Assembly: GCA_963715825.1 (NCBI GenBank)
Contig: CAVQSI010000038.1
Span: 4,756 to 68,755 of the forward strand
DNA length: 64,000 bases
Direction of reading: 5' to 3'
DNA from: Sva-07 sp963715825
GTDB taxonomy: Bacteria; Actinomycetota; Acidimicrobiia; Acidimicrobiales; Ilumatobacteraceae
Each line of letters starts with the position of its first letter. Within the stretch, counting starts at the first letter, position 1. Positions 1 through 8,101 of this stretch are shown here, one piece after another. The notes below the pieces were generated by a model that worked only from the letters and a program-made list of their open reading frames with translations, ran no database searches and had not been told where the DNA came from. A program made the translations under genes and the position numbers.

Positions 1-344
1 GTGGGGCCGGTCCCGGCGACACCGCCGGCCGATTCGATCAACAACCCATCGAGGTCGCGGCGCTCGCCGACGCATGCCACCGCGCGCACGTCGTGACCGG
101 CGACAGCGCGTGGCAGCACGGTGTCGATCTGGCGATCGCCTGGTTCGCAGGCGACAACGACCTCGGTGCGGTGATGTGGGACCCCGACACCCACGGTTGC
201 TACGACGGCCTCACCCCGACGGGTCCGAACCTCAACCAGGGCGCCGAGTCGACACTGGCGTTGATCGCAACGCTGCAGTACGCGGCCCGGAACCCCGACG
301 GTGCGACCGGCCTCCTCACGTCGACGGATCGGTCAACCGGCTGA
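1..344 (+). CDS. C-terminal fragment of a glycosyltransferase-associated protein (5' end outside window)
   Basis: The reading frame is open from the left edge (frame 3) to the TGA at 342-344, so only about 113 C-terminal residues are present. The visible text has an alternating helical look with GRFDQQPIE, TGDSAWQ, WFAGDND and NLNQGAESTL. I associate these motifs with the (alpha/alpha)-barrel tail found on group-1 glycosyltransferases beside GH130 genes. The convergent GH130 neighbour, whose 3' end overlaps by 29 bp, agrees with a mannoside or oligosaccharide role. The family call is from memory of such tails; the sequence alone only proves a coding C-terminus. Confidence 0.6.
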   Translation, partial: GAGPGDTAGRFDQQPIEVAALADACHRAHVVTGDSAWQHGVDLAIAWFAGDNDLGAVMWDPDTHGCYDGLTPTGPNLNQGAESTLALIATLQYAARNPDGATGLLTSTDRSTG

Positions 345-1803
345 TCAGGTCGTCCACGCGCATCGTGGCGACGCGGGCGCCCACATCCGCATAGCCGTAC
401 GGGATCACGAGGTGGTCGCGGTGGATCAGGCTGCCGCACGAGTACACGACGTTCGGCACGTATCCGTCGCGCTCGTCGGCGTCGGGCTCCAGCAGCGGCT
501 CCTGCAGGTGCCCGAGAACGCGGCTCGGATCGTCGATGTCGAGCAGCAACGCGCCCAGGGTGTACCGGCGCATCGGGCCGACGCCGTGGGTGATCACGAG
601 CCATCCGGCATCGGTCTCGAGCGGCGAGCCGCAGTTGCCGAGTTGCAGCAGCTCCCACGGCTGCTCGGGTTCCTGGATCCGTGTCGCCTCACGCCACACC
701 CGGACGTCGGTCGAGGTCATGAGGAAGTTGTTCACGTTGTCCTGGCGGCTCAACGCGACGTATCGGCCGGCGATCCGTCGCGGGAACAGGGCCATCCCCT
801 TGTTCTGTGCGGCATGCCCGGTCAGCGTGGCGATCCGGAACTCGCCGAAGTCGGCGGTCTCGATGAGCTGCGGAAGGATCTGATGGCCGTCGTACGCGGT
901 GTAGGTGGCGAAGTACGTGACGGCACCGTCGTCGTCGACGAAGCGGACGAAGCGGGCGTCCTCCATGCCGTGGCTCTCGGTCGGTGCGGACGGGAACAGC
1001 ACCCGCTCGGACATGGGCGTGGATGGCGGGAACGAGACCCGGTAGTTCGACGACGCCAGCCAGTGCAGGAACCTGGTCGTCTCGCCCGACATCGACCGGT
1101 CGATCCCGTCGTCGTCGAGTGCGGCGATGGCCATCTCGAGTTCGGTCATCGTGAACCGCTCCGACAGCCGAGCGAGCACTCGCTCCTCGACGTCGTTCAA
1201 CATCGCGAGATCATCGAGTTTCATCGCGAAGAAGCGCTTGTCGTAGGCGTGCGGCGAACGCACCCCCGTCTCGGCGTACGGGCTCACCGGTTCGAGTTCG
1301 ACCGCACCGTCGGCTGCGACGACGCCCGTGCGGAACTCGATCGACGACACGTGACCTTCACCGATTGCCCGCAGGCTCATGACGAACCTGACCGCACCGG
1401 CCGCGACACCCGACTGATCGGGGGAGACCACGATCGACGGGTTTCCGAGGGCCGCTGCTTCGATCGAGTACTCGTGGGTGAAGTAGGCACCGATCAGGCG
1501 CCGCCGCTCGGTGGTGATCGGAGCGAGCAGCGAGCCCGGGAACCGGGCCGCGACGACGTCGTGATGCCGTTCGAGCACGGCGTCGAACTCACGATGGCGG
1601 TCGGCGAACAGTGCGCACGCGTCGGCCAGGGCGTCGGTGACCTCGTCCTCCGTCAGCGCCATGATCCGTCGCAGGACGGCTTCGGGACGCGACAACCCGT
1701 CGCGGACGACCTCGTCGCCCGGCATGAACAACTTGGTGATCACCCGACGCGGATCCGGAACGAGGCGCACCGACGACTCCCGTGTGATCCGGAGTGCATC
1801 CAT
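316..1803 (-). CDS. GH130-family glycoside phosphorylase/hydrolase
   Basis: A 495-residue protein. GH130 enzymes are five-bladed beta-propellers that phosphorolyse beta-mannosides (some hydrolyse them). The motif GMEDARFVRF near residue 280 contains the Asp that is the usual general acid of the family, followed by TYFATYTAYDG. Further blade-like motifs are LFPRRIAGRYVAL and YVPNVVYSCG. The open frame extends upstream to 2388, but ATG 1803 begins a typical N-terminus (MDALRITRESS) and is preceded by a G-rich stretch. The upstream extension runs antisense into the next gene and is rejected. Substrate cannot be read from sequence. Probably cytoplasmic, since no signal peptide is visible. Confidence 0.85.
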   Translation of the reverse strand: MDALRITRESSVRLVPDPRRVITKLFMPGDEVVRDGLSRPEAVLRRIMALTEDEVTDALADACALFADRHREFDAVLERHHDVVAARFPGSLLAPITTERRRLIGAYFTHEYSIEAAALGNPSIVVSPDQSGVAAGAVRFVMSLRAIGEGHVSSIEFRTGVVAADGAVELEPVSPYAETGVRSPHAYDKRFFAMKLDDLAMLNDVEERVLARLSERFTMTELEMAIAALDDDGIDRSMSGETTRFLHWLASSNYRVSFPPSTPMSERVLFPSAPTESHGMEDARFVRFVDDDGAVTYFATYTAYDGHQILPQLIETADFGEFRIATLTGHAAQNKGMALFPRRIAGRYVALSRQDNVNNFLMTSTDVRVWREATRIQEPEQPWELLQLGNCGSPLETDAGWLVITHGVGPMRRYTLGALLLDIDDPSRVLGHLQEPLLEPDADERDGYVPNVVYSCGSLIHRDHLVIPYGYADVGARVATMRVDDLISRLTDPST

Positions 1804-1956
1804 GAGAACCCCCGGCCACTGGCGATCGTGCTCCCGTCGAGGTGACGAGGATCGACTCCACCGTACCCGGGCGGGTCGCCGACCCGACACGGCCACCGCC
1901 GCGGCGCCCGGTCCCGCGAACCGCACTACGATGACGTCGCTGCGAGGAGCCGTTCG

Positions 1957-2646
1957 ATGACCACCCACCCACTGACCGACGGAATGTTCGGCGGGCCGCT
2001 GGACGAACCGCTGGGATCCGTCGGTCGGCCGTCGTGGCGGGGGCGACTCCACCTCATCGCCCTGATCACGGTGATCCCCCTGCTCGTCGTGCTGACGGTC
2101 GAGTCGAGCGGTGCCCGCGCTCGTGCGGCGGTGATCATGTACGGCATCGGGCTGTGCTCGATGCTCGCCGTGTCGACGACCTACCACCGATGGGTCCACA
2201 CGATCCGCGCACGCGCCGCGTGGCGTCGCGCCGACCATGCGACGATCTTCGCTGCCATCGCAGGGACGTTCGCGGCGCTCGCACTGATGTCGCTCAGCAC
2301 CGCAGCGGCGATCGCAACCCTGATCGTCGTGTGGGGTGCGGCCGCATCGAGTGCGCTGGTCAAGATCTTCTGGTTCGACCGCGCCCACGGGTTCGGCAGT
2401 GCGATGTACATCGGTCTCGGGTGGGCCGGCGTCGCCATCGGGCCCGCGCTGTGGCGAGATGGCGGGCTCCCGACCGTGGCGCTGGTGCTCGCGGGCGGCG
2501 TGATCTACACGGCGGGGGCGATCGCCTTCTCACGCGGGTGGCCGACGCTGCGGCCGTCGACCTTCTCGTTCCACGAGTTCTGGCACGCCTGCACGCTCGC
2601 CGCCGCAGGCCTGCACCTCGCTGCCATCTGGACACTTGCTGTCTGA
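1957..2646 (+). CDS. Hemolysin III / PAQR-family membrane protein
   Basis: 229 residues with about seven hydrophobic segments, beginning around residue 32 (LIALITVIPLLVVLTVES). Family hallmarks are STTYHRW after the second segment, DHATIFAAIAGT, and the C-terminal FHEFWHACTLAAAGLHL, which supply the conserved His residues that bind zinc in PAQR proteins. Members (YqfA/HlyIII) are inner-membrane proteins whose bacterial role is poorly defined; 'hemolysin' is historical. The stop codon (2644-2646) touches the 3' end of the convergent tRNA-Thr gene. Confidence 0.88.
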   Translation: MTTHPLTDGMFGGPLDEPLGSVGRPSWRGRLHLIALITVIPLLVVLTVESSGARARAAVIMYGIGLCSMLAVSTTYHRWVHTIRARAAWRRADHATIFAAIAGTFAALALMSLSTAAAIATLIVVWGAAASSALVKIFWFDRAHGFGSAMYIGLGWAGVAIGPALWRDGGLPTVALVLAGGVIYTAGAIAFSRGWPTLRPSTFSFHEFWHACTLAAAGLHLAAIWTLAV

Positions 2647-2718
2647 GCCGGGTGCGAGGATCGAACTCGCCACCTCATGATTACAAATCAAGTGCTCTAC
2701 CAACTGAGCTAACCCGGC
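2646..2718 (-). tRNA. tRNA-Thr (anticodon UGU)
   Basis: On the minus strand the sequence folds as a cloverleaf: acceptor GCCGGGT paired with ACCCGGC, D-arm GCTC...GAGC, anticodon loop TTTGTAA (anticodon TGT), and T-arm GCGAG-TTCGATC-CTCGC. The discriminator is U, and CCA is not encoded. One U-U mismatch sits at the second pair of the anticodon stem (CTTGA against TCATG). Its discriminator base overlaps the last base of the convergent hemolysin III stop codon. Confidence 0.95.
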
Positions 2719-2746
2719 GTGGGCGCCCAGGATATCCAGGCGGGCG

Positions 2747-4504
2747 TCAGCCGAGGTCTTCCCACCGCACCAGCGAGAAGGTGGTGATCAGGCGGTATTC
2801 GAGGCTGGTCGGCATGCGATTCGTCTTCGAACACGCAACGAGCGACACGGTCTCGCCACCGATGCGCCGTGTGGCGCCGAGGATGTCGTTGGCGTACTTG
2901 CTCGTGATGAACTCGCCAACCATCCGGTAGGTGTAGCGGCGCTGATCGGAGGTGTAGATGATCAGTTCATCGCCGCCGCGCAGCAGGTGCTGGTTGCGGT
3001 AGGGGCCGCCCGCCTCGGTGCGGTGGCCGAACAGCACGCTGTTGCCACCCTGCCCGACGAGTCCGGTGCCGGTCCAGTGCCACGTGTTGCCCGAATCGAC
3101 GACTCGGTTGGCGTCGCCGTCGAGCACGTTGTGGGTGAGTCCGATACGCGGGATCTGCACGATCCACGGGGTCGGCCCCCCGGGCGGCAGCGGATTGATC
3201 GGCGGCCCGGTGGTGGCCGACTCGGGTGTTCCGGTGAACCAGCCCATGACGTCGCAGATGATGTGTGCGGCGCCGTAGGAGTAGCAGGCGATGCCGACGT
3301 TGCTGATGCGACAGATCGCATGGTTGGCAACCGTCTGACCGGATCCGGTGACGTTGAGGTTCGACACCTCGCGGCGCACGGTCTGCGCGGCGTGCAGCGT
3401 GAAGAACCCGGCGTCGACCGTACTGGCCACGGTGAGGTTCATCGCGACGGCCTGGGCCCGGGTGTTGATCGGCGCCGGCAGTCCGAACTGCGTGGTGCCG
3501 CCGTGCCAGGACCGCATCTTCGCGCGGCGGGTGTCGAGCATCCGGGTGGGGGTGATCGGCACGAACAGTCCGTCGGCCGACACGCCGTTCTGGTTCGGCC
3601 CGGTCATGTAGCCGACCACGTCGAACAGGAGGTGCCCGCCGCAGAAGTTGTAGAGATCGACGCCGACGGCACCGCCCTCGGCTCCCAGCCGGGTGATGAC
3701 TCCGACGGCTCGGGTCTGGCCGGCGCCGACGTTGAGGTTGGAGGTGTCGGGCACGCCGCTGCCACGGGGGAACGCCGTCACGAAGCCGGGAACGGACGCG
3801 CCGACGGCGGTCAGCGTGCCGACGACGGCAGTGGCGTCGGACGGGACGAGGCCGTTCAGGTTGACCCGCGAGATCGATCCGACACCTGGCTGCGGGCCCG
3901 ACCGGGTGTCGAGCGCACGAACGGCCGACGGGAAGGCGACGAGGCGCCCCGAAGCCACCGGAGCGGCGGTCGGGCGGTACACGCCGATCAGGTCGACGAT
4001 CAGGTCGCAGCCGACGAACGAGACCAGGTCGACGCCACCGCCACCGAGCTTGATGGTGACCAGGTTGGCAACCGCGCCGTCGAAGGCCGACATGTTGAGA
4101 CTGGAGGTGTCCGGCATCGCCTCGCCCGCCGGGAACACGGTGACGAAGTTCCAGCCGGCGCCCCTGCTGACCGCGGTGACGCTGAGCACGGCGGCGACCG
4201 CATCCGCGGGAACTCCGGGTTGATTGGTGATCCCGACGCGGATGTGCTTGTCGCCGATGCGCTGATAGCCGAACCCGGCCGGGGTACCCGGGCGGTTTCG
4301 CGTGTCGCAGAGGCGTCGCTGCTCGACGACCTCGAAGAAGCTGGCACCCGGCTCGACGGCCTGCGCGGTGCCCGACAGCAGCGTGGCGCCGGCGACGGCG
4401 CCGGCCGTGCCGGCGATGAATGCGCGACGCCCGAACGGGCGTGCGGACGCACGGTCGGCTGACGACAGCAGGTCGGTGGTGAAGGTGTGGCCCATGTCGC
4501 CCAT
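2747..4504 (-). CDS. Tat-exported surface protein: three DTR/NLN repeat domains plus C-terminal sortase domain
   Basis: 585 residues. A Tat signal lies at residues 20-50 (GRRAFIAG, a hydrophobic run, then a TAQA-V cleavage-like site). Three about 120-residue repeats follow (roughly 57-178, 188-303, 315-430), each starting with a DTR or CDTR motif, passing through SNLN/SLNM and ending in DLIG/DVVGY/DVMGWF. After a Pro/Gly linker the C-terminus (about 450-585) is a sortase fold. His494 in FGHRTE, Cys556 in SLVACSK and Arg571 in LEYRL match the catalytic His-Cys-Arg triad. Unlike ordinary class E/F sortases, which carry a membrane anchor, this one is delivered by Tat and has no second membrane segment. 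The substrate is unknown, and no LPxTG-type protein is seen nearby. Confidence 0.85.
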   Translation of the reverse strand: MGDMGHTFTTDLLSSADRASARPFGRRAFIAGTAGAVAGATLLSGTAQAVEPGASFFEVVEQRRLCDTRNRPGTPAGFGYQRIGDKHIRVGITNQPGVPADAVAAVLSVTAVSRGAGWNFVTVFPAGEAMPDTSSLNMSAFDGAVANLVTIKLGGGGVDLVSFVGCDLIVDLIGVYRPTAAPVASGRLVAFPSAVRALDTRSGPQPGVGSISRVNLNGLVPSDATAVVGTLTAVGASVPGFVTAFPRGSGVPDTSNLNVGAGQTRAVGVITRLGAEGGAVGVDLYNFCGGHLLFDVVGYMTGPNQNGVSADGLFVPITPTRMLDTRRAKMRSWHGGTTQFGLPAPINTRAQAVAMNLTVASTVDAGFFTLHAAQTVRREVSNLNVTGSGQTVANHAICRISNVGIACYSYGAAHIICDVMGWFTGTPESATTGPPINPLPPGGPTPWIVQIPRIGLTHNVLDGDANRVVDSGNTWHWTGTGLVGQGGNSVLFGHRTEAGGPYRNQHLLRGGDELIIYTSDQRRYTYRMVGEFITSKYANDILGATRRIGGETVSLVACSKTNRMPTSLEYRLITTFSLVRWEDLG

Positions 4505-4513
4505 TGACAGAAA

Positions 4514-5566
4514 TTACGGCATTTTCTGACGCGACCTTGAGACTTCATAGAGAGAAATCGCCGCAGCCGTCGAAACATTCAGTGAACTGACCCGGCCGGC
4601 CATGGGGATGCCGACGATCGAATCGCACCGTTCGCGCACCAATCGCGACAGCCCCGCACCCTCCGCGCCGAGCACGACACAGATCGGTTCGGTCGCCAGC
4701 GGACCGATCTCGTAGAGGCTGCGGTCGGCTTCGTCGTCGAGGCCGACGACCCAGATGCCGCGCTCGGAGAGCTGCTTGAGCGCCGCCGGGAGCCCTGGGA
4801 CGAGCGCCATGGGGACGTACTCGACGGCACCCGCCGACGCCTTGGCCACCGTGGGCGTGACGTGCACCGATCGATGGCGCGGCAGCAGCACACCGCTGAC
4901 TCCGGCGCCGTCGCAACTGCGGATGATGGCACCGAGGTTGCCCGGGTCGGTGACGCCGTCGATGGCAACCAGGAACGGCTTGGTCGATGCGCCGGCAACG
5001 CCCGCGCCGAGGAGCGCGCCGAAGTCGGCCTCGGGGATCTCCGCAGCGTGGGCGAGCACACCCTGCGGTGCCTCGCTGCGGGCCTCGCGCTCCAGGCGGG
5101 CCCGAGCCACGTGCAGCAACGGAACACGACGTGCGGCGGCGATCTCGACGATGTCGGCGACGCCGGGGTCGCCTTCGAGTTCGGCGCTGATCCACACTTC
5201 GTGCACCTTGCGACGCTCGGCGATCAGCAGCTCGCGAACCGCCTGGCGGCCCTCGACCTGACGTCCGCCAAGCCCTTTCGCGCCGCCACCCGCGCCCCCG
5301 CCGCCGGTCGGCCCGCCTCGCCGGGCGCTCTGGCGGCCGGCGCCCTGCGACGAACCGGAGCGACCACCGGGCTTCGATGGTGGGCGCCCGCCCGACGTGC
5401 CACCCGACTTCGATGGTGGCCTGCCGCCGGACCTCGCCGGCGGCCGGCCCCCTGACGTACCGCCTGGCTTGCCGCCCGACTTACCCCCTGGCTTGCCCCC
5501 CGACTTACCCACGAAGGAGCGGCCCGAGCTCGAGCCGCCACGGCTCGACGACGACCGACCGCTCAT
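4514..5566 (-). CDS. rlmB: 23S rRNA (guanosine-2'-O-)-methyltransferase, SpoU/TrmH family
   Basis: 350 residues. Residues 1 to about 105 are low-complexity Ser/Gly/Lys/Pro/Arg repeats (SGGKPGG, GGRPPSK), probably disordered RNA-binding. The folded part starts at GRQVEGRQAVRE, the small substrate-binding domain, followed by the knotted SPOUT domain with its three motifs: DPGNLGAIIRSCDGAG, CVVLGAEGAGLSRLV and IPMAGRVSSLNVSTAAAIS. RlmB methylates G2251 of 23S rRNA using SAM. ATG 5566 was chosen because it forms a 4-bp ATGA overlap with the ispF stop; the open frame continues 16 codons further upstream. It is the third gene of the ispD-ispF-rlmB operon. Confidence 0.93.
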   Translation of the reverse strand: MSGRSSSSRGGSSSGRSFVGKSGGKPGGKSGGKPGGTSGGRPPARSGGRPPSKSGGTSGGRPPSKPGGRSGSSQGAGRQSARRGGPTGGGGAGGGAKGLGGRQVEGRQAVRELLIAERRKVHEVWISAELEGDPGVADIVEIAAARRVPLLHVARARLEREARSEAPQGVLAHAAEIPEADFGALLGAGVAGASTKPFLVAIDGVTDPGNLGAIIRSCDGAGVSGVLLPRHRSVHVTPTVAKASAGAVEYVPMALVPGLPAALKQLSERGIWVVGLDDEADRSLYEIGPLATEPICVVLGAEGAGLSRLVRERCDSIVGIPMAGRVSSLNVSTAAAISLYEVSRSRQKMP

Positions 5567-6066
5567 GGTTCCGACCGCCCGCCGGGCCGGTGGATCAGCG
5601 CCGTGGCGAAACACACGACGCCTTCGGAGCGGCCGATGGCTCCGAGTTGCTCGGCGCGATTTCCCTTGACGGTGACGGGCGCGCCGACCGCGGCGGTCAG
5701 ATTGCGTTGCATCTCGTCACGGTACGGGGCGATCTTGGGCTGTTCGCACACGATGGCGCAGTCGACGTTGGACGCTCGCCAGCCGTCCTCGGCGAGCATG
5801 GCCGTGACGTGGCGCAGCAGCGCCATCGAATCGGCGCCTCGCCAACGGTCGTCGGTGTCCGGGAAGTGCATCCCGATGTCGCCGAGACCGGCCGCGCCAA
5901 GCAGCGCATCGGCGCAGGCGTGCGCAACGACGTCGGCGTCGCTGTGGCCCTCCAACCCGATCACCCCGTCGAAGTGGCAGCCGCCGAGCACCATCACCCG
6001 ATCGGGATCGATGCTGAAACGATGCACGTCGAATCCTTGACCGACGCGGAACTCCGGCACGGTCAC
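5563..6066 (-). CDS. ispF: 2-C-methyl-D-erythritol 2,4-cyclodiphosphate synthase
   Basis: 167 residues, standard for IspF. It converts CDP-methylerythritol 2-phosphate to the cyclic diphosphate (MEP isoprenoid pathway), working as a trimer with divalent metals. Metal ligands are visible in GFDVHRF and in GLEGHSDADVVAHA. The substrate region NVDCAIVCEQPKIAPY and the late VKGNRAEQLGAIGRSEG are also family-typical. The GTG start at 6066 overlaps the ispD stop by 4 bp (GTGA), and its own stop overlaps the rlmB ATG by 4 bp, so translation of the three genes is probably coupled. Confidence 0.96.
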   Translation of the reverse strand: MTVPEFRVGQGFDVHRFSIDPDRVMVLGGCHFDGVIGLEGHSDADVVAHACADALLGAAGLGDIGMHFPDTDDRWRGADSMALLRHVTAMLAEDGWRASNVDCAIVCEQPKIAPYRDEMQRNLTAAVGAPVTVKGNRAEQLGAIGRSEGVVCFATALIHRPGGRSEP

Positions 6067-6746
6067 GACGGCACCTCGACGTCGCCGGATGCGAGCTGCT
6101 CGCGTGCCCACACGAGATCGTCGGGCACGGTGATCTTGCGGTTGCTCACCTCGCCGTCGACCACCACCACCACCCCGCCGAGCTGCTCGACGAGTGCGGC
6201 GTCGTCGGTGGCGTCGCCGCCGGACTCGTGGGCTGCTCGCAACACACCGGCCCGGAACGCCTGCGGGGTCTGGACGGCGACGAGCGTCGAACGGTCCGGG
6301 GTCGACACGACGATCCCGTCGGAGACGACCTTGATGGTGTCGGCAACAGCGATCGATGGGATGGCCGCGTCGGCGCCGTCGTGCACGGCAGCGATCGCCC
6401 GGCGATACAACTCGGCGCTGGCGAGCGGGCGGGCGGCATCGTGCACGCACACGATCGTGGCCTCGGTGGGGACGACTGCGAGCCCGGCTCGGACCGAGTC
6501 GCTGCGGGTCACTCCACCGGCGACGGCGCCTTCGCGATCGGCGTCCTCGGGTGGCACCACCACGACCACGCCGTCCGACGCGGCGCGGGCCACGGCGACC
6601 GAGCGGTCGATCACGCGCACGTCGCCGAGCAGCTCGTACTGCTTGGGCATCCCGAAGCGTTGGCCGCTGCCGCCGCCGACGACGATGGTCCAGATCTGCT
6701 CGGCAGGGGGCACATCGGCGCAGGGTAGTACCGTGACCGATGTCAT
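6063..6746 (-). CDS. ispD: 2-C-methyl-D-erythritol 4-phosphate cytidylyltransferase
   Basis: 227 residues. It transfers CMP to methylerythritol 4-phosphate. The nucleotide-binding signature appears as GGGSGQRFGMPKQYELL (usually AAGxGxRMGxxxPKQ, so the first Ala pair is replaced by Gly). VHDAARPLAS, AVADTIK, TPQAFR and the late ATDDAALVEQLGG are family markers. ATG 6746 overlaps head-to-head with the ATG of the divergent crp-like gene (CATG). An in-frame GTG at 6713, 11 codons later, is an alternative that would leave space for regulation. Its stop overlaps the ispF start. Confidence 0.94.
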   Translation of the reverse strand: MTSVTVLPCADVPPAEQIWTIVVGGGSGQRFGMPKQYELLGDVRVIDRSVAVARAASDGVVVVVPPEDADREGAVAGGVTRSDSVRAGLAVVPTEATIVCVHDAARPLASAELYRRAIAAVHDGADAAIPSIAVADTIKVVSDGIVVSTPDRSTLVAVQTPQAFRAGVLRAAHESGGDATDDAALVEQLGGVVVVVDGEVSNRKITVPDDLVWAREQLASGDVEVPS

Positions 6747-7407
6747 GGCTCACGAAGAGATTCTCGCCCGTACCGACTTCTTCGCCGACGCCTCGCCCGA
6801 CGCACTCAACGCCGTCGCTGCGGCCGGCCACGAACTGCACCTGATCCGCGGCGACGTGCTCTTCAACGAGGGTGATCCGCCCGAATCGCTGTACCTGGTG
6901 TTGCGGGGGCGGGTCGCCATTGCGCTCGCCAACCCGATCGACAAACGCGAGAGCGTCGTGGCCCTGATGGAGCACGGCGACCTGTTCGGCGAGATGGGCA
7001 TGCTCGACGACGGGCCCCGCTCGGCGATGGCGAGGGCACTCGAACCCACGACGGTGCTGTCGATTCCGTACATGCAGGTGCTCGCCATGTTCGACGAGAA
7101 CCCGAAGCTGCTGTGGAACGTTGCTCGACTCCTGGCCCAACGCATCAGGGTCACCGACGAGGCACTGGCCGACTCGGTGTTCCTCGACGTCACCGGCCGC
7201 ACGGCCAAGCGCCTGCTGGAGCTCGCCGACGGCACCGACGAGTTCACCCTGCCGGTCACCCAGGAGGAACTGGCAGGCATGGTCGGCGCCTCACGAGAGC
7301 GCGTCAACAAGGCGATTGCCAGCTTCATCCGGCTCGGATGGCTCGAGCAGAACGACCGTTCCTACCGGATCACCCAACGCGACCGTCTCGAACTCCGCGC
7401 CCGCTGA
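6745..7407 (+). CDS. Crp/Fnr-family transcriptional regulator
   Basis: 220 residues. Residues about 12-125 form a cyclic-nucleotide-binding beta-roll (GDVLFNEGDPPESLYLVLRG, then DLFGEMGMLDDGPRSA, where FGEMG and the following Arg match the cAMP phosphate cassette). A dimerisation helix (YMQVLAMFDENPKLLWNVARLLAQRI) follows. The winged HTH is TQEELAGMVGASRERVNKAI with wing GWLEQNDRSYRI, the layout of actinobacterial GlxR/Crp. No Cys cluster is present, so an Fnr-type oxygen sensor is unlikely. ATG 6745 overlaps the divergent ispD ATG. A TACCGT hexamer at 6729-6734 could be a -10 for a short or leaderless transcript. It converges with the hydrolase downstream. Confidence 0.92.
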   Translation: MAHEEILARTDFFADASPDALNAVAAAGHELHLIRGDVLFNEGDPPESLYLVLRGRVAIALANPIDKRESVVALMEHGDLFGEMGMLDDGPRSAMARALEPTTVLSIPYMQVLAMFDENPKLLWNVARLLAQRIRVTDEALADSVFLDVTGRTAKRLLELADGTDEFTLPVTQEELAGMVGASRERVNKAIASFIRLGWLEQNDRSYRITQRDRLELRAR

Positions 7408-7422
7408 TCACCCAGGCAGCAA

Positions 7423-8088
7423 TCAGCTGGTCAGCCAGGTGTGCGCGCGCTGGAAGGCGTCGGACGCGTCGGCCGGACGGTGAGCTGGTCGTTCGGGGGC
7501 GTGGGCGAATCCGTGCTCGGCGTCGGGGTACCGCACGACGTTGACACCGGTCGCTTCGAGTGCGACCACGTCGTCGGGCGGCGTGTACGTGTCGAGTTCG
7601 CCGATGATGGCGAGCACCCGGTCGGGGTGACCGGCGGCCAGATGGTCGAGCGGTTCGCCCTGGCCTGGCCCCCGCCATGCCTCGGGCAGGCGGATCATTC
7701 CGTAGAAGCTGGCGATCTTCGTGAAGCGGTCGCTGCGGGCTGCCTTGAAGCAGTACATGCCGCCCATGCAGAACCCGAGCAGTGCCACCCGGTCGCACTC
7801 GGTGGCATCGGCGGCCTCGAGGAGGTCGCGCAGGTGGATCTCGTCGTCGAGGTTGGGCACCGCAGCGAGGCGGGGGTCGACGTCGTCGCCGAGATCGAGG
7901 CCGGGGAACGGCTCGACGGCACACACGTTCATCGACCACACCGACGACAGGCGGCCGACCATGTCGTCGAACAACGGACGGAGCCCGAAGATGTCCGGCG
8001 CGATGACCAGGCCCATCGTGGCGTCGTCATCGGTGTCGCACGGTTCGGCGAACTCGGCGTGGGTCCCGGACGGCAACGTGATGCGCAT
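7423..8088 (-). CDS. Dienelactone hydrolase family protein
   Basis: 221 residues, the usual size of the single-domain alpha/beta hydrolases of this family. The nucleophile elbow is GFCMGG (Cys in place of Ser, diagnostic of dienelactone hydrolases). The acid is in GELDTYTPP and the catalytic His in DAEHGFAH. The N-terminus (VIAPDIFGLRPLFDDM) carries the conserved Glu/Asp-rich cap. True dienelactone substrates are not provable; many family members act on other esters. A TAGGTT hexamer seven bases before the ATG suggests a leaderless mRNA. Confidence 0.9.
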   Translation of the reverse strand: MRITLPSGTHAEFAEPCDTDDDATMGLVIAPDIFGLRPLFDDMVGRLSSVWSMNVCAVEPFPGLDLGDDVDPRLAAVPNLDDEIHLRDLLEAADATECDRVALLGFCMGGMYCFKAARSDRFTKIASFYGMIRLPEAWRGPGQGEPLDHLAAGHPDRVLAIIGELDTYTPPDDVVALEATGVNVVRYPDAEHGFAHAPERPAHRPADASDAFQRAHTWLTS

Positions 8089-8095
8089 CGGACCG

Positions 8096-8101
8096 AACCT
8101 A
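8096..8101 (-). promoter_or_regulatory. -10-like element, probable leaderless start of the dienelactone hydrolase gene
   Basis: TAGGTT on the minus strand lies exactly 7 nt before ATG 8088, so the transcript would begin at or near the start codon. It overlaps the stop codon of the upstream gene. Confidence 0.45.
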
